From Desulfobacterales bacterium (GTDB lineage Bacteria; Desulfobacterota; Desulfobacteria; Desulfobacterales; JAFDCJ01), in NCBI GenBank assembly GCA_020345785.1, contig CP070771.1:5247617-5257274 (forward strand): a DNA stretch of 9,658 bases, read 5' to 3'. Made by a program: the position numbers and the translations under genes. Below, piece after piece: positions 5,464 through 9,658 of the stretch. The notes under the pieces are model-generated. The model did no database searches. It was not told the DNA's origin and saw nothing but the letters and a program-made list of their open reading frames with translations. Numbering within the stretch: position 1 is the first letter of the stretch; the number at the start of each line of letters is the position of its first letter.

Positions 5464-8400
5464 TTACATATTTCTTCTGTATTTCCCCCCGACGTCATAC
5501 AAGGCCTGGGTTATCTGCCCCAGGCTGCACACCCGCACGGTATCCATCAATTCAGCAAAGATGTTGTCACCGGAGAGCGCCACGTTTTGCAGCCGCTTCA
5601 GCGCGGCCGGCGCCTGCTGCGCGTGGCGTTTTTTAAATTCCGCAAGCCGGTTAAGCTGGGACTGCTTCTCTTCTTCCGTGGCGCGGGCCAGTTCAATGCT
5701 TTCATTGAGCAGTTCATCTGCGGCATCCGGATCCCGAAAAGTATTGACGCCGATGATGGGAAGCCGGCCGGTGTGCTTCAGCATTTCATAATACATGGAT
5801 TCTTCCTGGATCTTGCTGCGCTGATAGCCGGTTTCCATGGCTCCCAGGACACCGCCGCGTTCGGTAAGCCGATCGAATTCCATTAATACGGCTTCTTCCA
5901 CCAGATCAGTCAATTGTTCGAAAATAAAACTGCCCTGGTTCATATTTTGATTGGCGGTCAACCCCCATTCACGATTGATGATCAGCTGAATGGCAAGGGC
6001 TCGTCTTACCGACTCGGACGTGGGGGTGGTAATGGCCTCATCGAAAGCATTGGTGTGCAGGCTGTTGCAGTTATCATAAATTGCGCACAAGGCCTGCAGC
6101 GTTGTGCGCACATCGTTAAATTGAATATCCTGACTGTGAAGTGATCGACCGGAGGTTTGGATATGATATTTGAGCATCCGGGAACGGTCGGCACCGTCAT
6201 ACTTGTACTTCATGGCAATCGACCAGATGCGCCGCGCCACGCGCCCGATAACATTGTATTCGGGATCCAGCCCGTTTGAGAAGAAGAAAGACAGGTTCGG
6301 GGCGAAGCTGTCGATGGGCATGCCGCGGGACAGGTAATATTCGACATAGGTGAACCCGTTGGCGAGTGTGAGGGCCAGCTGGGTGATGGGGTTCGCTCCG
6401 GCCTCGGCGATGTGATAACCGGAGATGGAGACCGAATAAAAGTTGCGTACATTGTTATCGATAAAGTACTGCTGAATGTCGCCCATCATTTTTAATGCGA
6501 AATCGATGGAAAAGATGCAGGTGTTTTGTCCCTGGTCTTCTTTGAGAATGTCGGCCTGGACTGTTCCGCGCACATTAGACAGAACCTCGGCCCGGATCTG
6601 ATCATATTGTTCCGGCGTGGGCTCCCGGCCGTTTTGTGCTTTGAATTTGTCGATCTGCTGATCAACTGCCGTATTCATGAACATGGCCAGGATGATCGGT
6701 GCCGGCCCGTTGATGGTCATGGAAACCGAAGTGTTGGGCGCACACAGTTCAAAACCGTCGTAAAGCACTTTCATATCATCCAGGGTGCAGATGCTGACCC
6801 CCGAAGTTCCCACTTTACCGTATATATCCGGTCGAATATCCGGGTCGTACCCGTATAAAGTCACTGAATCAAAGGCGGTTGACAGCCGTTTGGCTTCGTA
6901 ATTAGCCGACAGCATCTTGAATCTGCGGTTGGTGCGGGCCGGGTTACCTTCACCGGCAAACATGCGCGTCGGATCTTCATCCTCCCGTTTCAAGGGAAAC
7001 ACACCCGCCGTGTAGGGAAATCGACCGGGTACATTTTCTTCGCGTATCCAGCGGTAGAGTTCCCCCGGATCCTGGAAGCGGGGTAAAACAATCTTTGGTA
7101 TACGGGAGTGCGACAGGGATTCTACGTACAGCGGGGCTCGGATCTCCCGATTACGAACCTGGTAAACAAGCTCTTCTTTGGTGTAGGTGTCCTTGATCTC
7201 ATTCCATTCATCAAGACAGCTAAGTGTATCCTGATCCAAAGCAGCCTCGGCCTTCTGCACTTCTTCTTTCAATCGCGCCAAAACCTCAGCGGAATCTGCC
7301 TGCGGAACATTCCCCCCGATCCACTGAGCGGTTTCCTGCAGATGCCAGAAATTTCTGACTGCCTGGGATTGATCATTTGTTTCCTGATGATATTCCCGGA
7401 TCGCATCGGCAATTTCGCTCAAATAGCGGATGCGTTCGGGGGGTATGATGATGGTCTTGGACGAGGAGATCTTCGCCTGCGGCCTGGGGAGATGCGTTTC
7501 GAATTTGACACCGGTTTTGGCCTGAATCGTATCAAATATGGCATGGTAAAGTGCGGTTACCCCATCATCATTAAATTTGGAGGCGATGGTGCCGAAGACG
7601 GGCATTTCCGCCGGATCTCGACCAAATGCCTTGCGGTTGCGCTGCACCTGTTTGCGAACATCCCGCACGGCGTCTTCACCGCCGCGCTTTTCAAATTTGT
7701 TGACCGCCACCAAGTCGGCAAAATCAAGCATGTCGATTTTTTCAAGCTGGGAGGCGGCTCCAAATTCGCTGGTCATCACATAGAGGGCTACGTCAACCAA
7801 ATCAACGATGCTGGAGTCTCCCTGCCCGATTCCTGCTGTTTCGGTAATAACAAGATCAAAGCCGGCCGCTTTTACGGCCGTGATGGCATCGGCCAGTACA
7901 TCGGGGATTTCAGTCTGGGCCTGGCGGGTAGCCAATGATCGCAGATACACCCTTGGATTTCCGATAGCATTCATGCGGATGCGATCTCCCAGCAAAGCAC
8001 CGCCGGTTTTGCGCCGAGATGGATCGCAGCTGATGATGGCCACCTGAATGTCCTTGAGATCATGCAGCATGCGTAGGATTATTTCATCGGTCAGAGATGA
8101 TTTGCCCGCGCCGCCCGTGCCGGTAATTCCGATTACCGGAACTTTGCGGCCTGCGATTTTTTTGGCCAGCTCGGCTCGCAGGGCGGCCAAATTGCCGTCA
8201 CCTTGGACTTTCGCCTGCTCGGCGGCCGTGATCAAATTGGCCACCAGCAATTTGCTCTGCGGCGACAATCCTTCCAACATGGGAGAATCTTCTTTGACGG
8301 TGGAAAAATCCAGATTTTGAACCATATGGTTGATCATGCCCTGGAGTCCCATTTTCGCTCCGTCTTCAGGGGAATAAATCTTGGTGACGCCATAGGCCTC

Positions 8401-8742
8401 AAGGTCTCTTATTTCCTCCGGCACGATGACGCCGCCGCCGCCACCGAAAACTTTGATGTGGGGAGCCCCTCTTTCTTTTAAGAGATCAACCAGATATTTG
8501 AAGAATTCAATATGTCCGCCCTGATAACTCGACACCGCAACGCCCTGAACATCTTCTTCGATTGCAGCATCGACAATTTCCTGAACCGATCGGTTATGCC
8601 CCAGGTGGATAACTTCAACCCCCGTATCCTGCAGTATCCGGCGCATGATATTTATTGCGGCATCATGACCATCAAAAAGGGATGTTGCAGTCACCACCCG
8701 GATGTGATTCTCGGGTTTGTAGACTTCGAGTTTAGAGCTCAT
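5464..8742 (-). CDS. icmF: Fused isobutyryl-CoA mutase IcmF (B12 domain, GTPase chaperone, mutase)
   Basis: This adenosylcobalamin enzyme interconverts isobutyryl-CoA and n-butyryl-CoA. I start it at the ATG at 8742 (1092 aa), because AGGAGGT lies just upstream (8746-8752); an upstream in-frame GTG at 8760 would place that site inside the gene. Domains in order: B12-binding domain (about 12-145) with D24-G-H26 giving the lower axial His, S71-S72 and the glycine run G100-G104; MeaB-type GTPase (about 200-420) with Walker A G208-TGGAGK-S215, D240PSRRKTGGALLGDR, ETAGIGQGD (301-309) and NKFE (347-350); a helical linker (about 430-530); the mutase barrel (about 535-1092). Active-site residues F594 (PTRMFAGEG) and Q738 (DQGQNT) are the Phe/Gln pair of isobutyryl-CoA mutases, where methylmalonyl-CoA mutases have Tyr/Arg; the catalytic Y775-H776 (SGYHIAEAG) is present. 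The built-in GTPase loads and protects the cofactor. Oddities: Ala29 where the DxHxxG motif ends in Gly, and Glu350 in place of Asp in NKxD. The start overlaps the tetR stop, so the two are one operon. Confidence 0.95.
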   Translation of the reverse strand: MSSKLEVYKPENHIRVVTATSLFDGHDAAINIMRRILQDTGVEVIHLGHNRSVQEIVDAAIEEDVQGVAVSSYQGGHIEFFKYLVDLLKERGAPHIKVFGGGGGVIVPEEIRDLEAYGVTKIYSPEDGAKMGLQGMINHMVQNLDFSTVKEDSPMLEGLSPQSKLLVANLITAAEQAKVQGDGNLAALRAELAKKIAGRKVPVIGITGTGGAGKSSLTDEIILRMLHDLKDIQVAIISCDPSRRKTGGALLGDRIRMNAIGNPRVYLRSLATRQAQTEIPDVLADAITAVKAAGFDLVITETAGIGQGDSSIVDLVDVALYVMTSEFGAASQLEKIDMLDFADLVAVNKFEKRGGEDAVRDVRKQVQRNRKAFGRDPAEMPVFGTIASKFNDDGVTALYHAIFDTIQAKTGVKFETHLPRPQAKISSSKTIIIPPERIRYLSEIADAIREYHQETNDQSQAVRNFWHLQETAQWIGGNVPQADSAEVLARLKEEVQKAEAALDQDTLSCLDEWNEIKDTYTKEELVYQVRNREIRAPLYVESLSHSRIPKIVLPRFQDPGELYRWIREENVPGRFPYTAGVFPLKREDEDPTRMFAGEGNPARTNRRFKMLSANYEAKRLSTAFDSVTLYGYDPDIRPDIYGKVGTSGVSICTLDDMKVLYDGFELCAPNTSVSMTINGPAPIILAMFMNTAVDQQIDKFKAQNGREPTPEQYDQIRAEVLSNVRGTVQADILKEDQGQNTCIFSIDFALKMMGDIQQYFIDNNVRNFYSVSISGYHIAEAGANPITQLALTLANGFTYVEYYLSRGMPIDSFAPNLSFFFSNGLDPEYNVIGRVARRIWSIAMKYKYDGADRSRMLKYHIQTSGRSLHSQDIQFNDVRTTLQALCAIYDNCNSLHTNAFDEAITTPTSESVRRALAIQLIINREWGLTANQNMNQGSFIFEQLTDLVEEAVLMEFDRLTERGGVLGAMETGYQRSKIQEESMYYEMLKHTGRLPIIGVNTFRDPDAADELLNESIELARATEEEKQSQLNRLAEFKKRHAQQAPAALKRLQNVALSGDNIFAELMDTVRVCSLGQITQALYDVGGKYRRNM

Positions 8743-9383
8743 GGGACCTCCTTGGAGCACATTTTCAAAATGAAATTGGTTTGAAGTCTGATATAGTCTT
8801 CCAAACTATAGTGTCGGGCCAGATACCAGCGCCTGAACGTCCACATGTGTCCCAAGACCACAATGTTATGAGCAGCCAGTTCAATATACTCTTCCTTAAG
8901 GCCCGGCAAATCACCAGATGCAGCAAGGCGGGCCAGCACCTCCACAAAAAGGCCGGTAATTCGGAGTTCGTTTTCAAGTACTCTTTTTTGCCACTGGGGA
9001 GGCAGTGACTGACTCTCCTGGTAAATCAACAAAATAAAATCACTCATGCGGTGGCAAACGATGAAATATTCCCGAATAACCCCCGCCAGGGTTTCCCGAC
9101 CGCCCTTTGTGCGTGACATCGCTTCAGTAACTCCGCGTTCCACCTCGGCATGAATTGATTCACACACCATATAGAGAATATCTTCTTTGGAAGCGAAATA
9201 TTCATACAAGGAGCCAATGGAAAAGCCCGATCTGTGGGCTATCTGCCGGGTGGTGGTTTTGTGAAAGCCTTTTTCGATGAATAACTGAACCGCCGCATCG
9301 GCGATCTGGCGACGTCTGCGCTTCACCAGTTCAGGGTCTTTTACCTGGGTGGGGATGTCCTTTGTTCTGATCAGTTCCTGCAT
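8739..9383 (-). CDS. TetR-family transcriptional regulator, probably of icmF
   Basis: This 214-aa protein has the normal TetR length and layout. The N-terminal DNA-binding domain covers about residues 26-73 (RQIADAAVQLFIEKGFHKTTTRQIA, given here only as landmarks R25, A31, F35, G39, T43), with the helix-turn-helix ending in the diagnostic GSLYEYFASKEDIL (57-70). The remaining helices (about 75-210) form the ligand pocket, too variable to read the ligand from. The ATG at 9383 has AAAGGA (9388-9393) with a 4-nt spacer. Its stop TGA overlaps the icmF ATG by 4 nt (ATGA). A palindromic operator lies over its predicted transcription start and a second one at the window edge, so auto-regulation and control of icmF and a divergent neighbour are likely. 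An acyl-CoA or related effector is the natural guess from context. Confidence 0.93.
   Translation of the reverse strand: MQELIRTKDIPTQVKDPELVKRRRRQIADAAVQLFIEKGFHKTTTRQIAHRSGFSIGSLYEYFASKEDILYMVCESIHAEVERGVTEAMSRTKGGRETLAGVIREYFIVCHRMSDFILLIYQESQSLPPQWQKRVLENELRITGLFVEVLARLAASGDLPGLKEEYIELAAHNIVVLGHMWTFRRWYLARHYSLEDYIRLQTNFILKMCSKEVP
8746..8752 (-). promoter_or_regulatory. Ribosome binding site that fixes the icmF start
   Basis: AGGAGGT on the minus strand, 3 nt before the ATG at 8742, near-perfect to the anti-Shine-Dalgarno. It lies within the last codons of the TetR gene, so translation of the two genes is likely coupled. Confidence 0.8.
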
Positions 9384-9450
9384 GTTTTCCTTTATGCCAG
9401 GACGATGAAAATCTGAATGCCGAGGCGCTTAATCTGACTTCGTCGCAAAT

Positions 9451-9468
9451 TGAGCGAGCGCTCATTCA
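9451..9468. promoter_or_regulatory. Palindromic operator O1 in front of tetR-icmF
   Basis: An 18-bp site reads TGA, 2 nt, GAGCGCTC, 2 nt, TCA: a dyad with 14 of 18 positions symmetric. The TGAnnGA/TCnnTCA half-site layout is like that of TetR-family fatty-acid regulators such as Bacillus FadR. It overlaps the predicted start of transcription (about 9465) of the tetR-icmF operon, a position suited to repression. A near-identical site occurs at 9643-9658. Confidence 0.8.
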
Positions 9469-9471
9469 TAT

Positions 9472-9501
9472 TTCATAACACGCTTCTTTTTCTATTGTCA
9501 A
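9472..9501 (-). promoter_or_regulatory. Sigma70-type promoter of the tetR-icmF operon
   Basis: On the minus strand a perfect -35 TTGACA (9501-9496) is followed after 18 bp by -10 TATGAA (9477-9472), preceded by TG one base away (extended -10). Operator O1 begins 3 bp further downstream. Confidence 0.72.
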
Positions 9502-9604
9502 GTAATTCTATCTAACAGCTTCTTTTTACATAACTTACCATAATTACGTTAAAATTTTTTGAATTCACGTTTATCTGGCTGGTGCTGAAAAAATAAATAA
9601 AGTA

Positions 9605-9633
9605 TTGACAAATAAAGAAGGTTTGAGTAAAAA
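9605..9633 (+). promoter_or_regulatory. Candidate divergent promoter towards the right edge
   Basis: On the plus strand a perfect TTGACA (9605-9610) is followed after 17 bp by TAAAAA (9628-9633, 4/6 to consensus). The second operator begins 9 bp further on, near the expected transcription start. This points to a plus-strand gene just beyond the window under the same regulator. The region between the two promoters (9502-9604) is AT-rich and shows nothing else. Confidence 0.5.
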
Positions 9634-9642
9634 ATTATTTTA

Positions 9643-9658
9643 TGAGCGAGCGCTCGCT
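9643..9658. promoter_or_regulatory. Second copy of the TetR operator (O2), cut by the window edge
   Basis: TGAGCGAGCGCTCGCT shares its first 13 bases with O1 (9451-9463). Positions 9645-9658 form a perfect 14-bp palindrome, and if the dyad continues the next bases should be CA. Centre-to-centre distance from O1 is 192 bp. Confidence 0.75.

Noticed and set aside
7108..7938. 276-codon plus-strand open frame inside icmF
   Set aside because: It is the antisense shadow of the conserved IcmF GTPase and linker; the minus-strand reading carries all known motifs.

Overview
The window reads as a piece of an anaerobic bacterial chromosome, most likely a sulfate-reducing or syntrophic Desulfobacterota (former Deltaproteobacteria). 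This is an inference from the mix of butyrate-type beta-oxidation genes, a fused B12-dependent isobutyryl-CoA mutase, an XRE-cupin regulator and repeat-filled intercistronic gaps. No rRNA or other taxonomic marker is present. All seven genes lie on the minus strand, so the transcription order runs from high to low coordinates.

Layout from right to left: a divergent-looking regulatory region (about 9384-9658) with two copies of a palindromic operator, each just downstream of a TTGACA-type promoter; a TetR-family regulator (8739-9383); icmF (5464-8742), whose ATG overlaps the TetR stop as ATGA; a 322-bp gap; a thiolase (3966-5141); a 382-bp gap; 3-hydroxybutyryl-CoA dehydrogenase (2732-3583); a 207-bp gap; an XRE-cupin regulator (1973-2524); a 195-bp gap; a short-chain acyl-CoA dehydrogenase (623-1777); a 359-bp gap; and the 5' part of an AT-rich lipoprotein gene (1-263) that runs off the left edge.

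Together the genes suggest isobutyrate (or valine-derived isobutyryl-CoA) catabolism. IcmF isomerises isobutyryl-CoA to butyryl-CoA, the acyl-CoA dehydrogenase makes crotonyl-CoA, the hydroxyacyl-CoA dehydrogenase makes acetoacetyl-CoA, and the thiolase yields two acetyl-CoA. The IcmF active site carries the Phe/Gln pair of isobutyryl-CoA mutases rather than the Tyr/Arg pair of methylmalonyl-CoA mutases. The enoyl-CoA hydratase, the electron-transfer flavoprotein and a CoA ligase or transferase are not in the window and must lie elsewhere.

The most unusual structure is non-coding. Every gap between the metabolic genes is loaded with short degenerate tandem words, mostly of 7-bp period. Each gap has its own word, and most gaps carry the word twice in inverted orientation. 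The TetR/icmF promoter region has none of these words.
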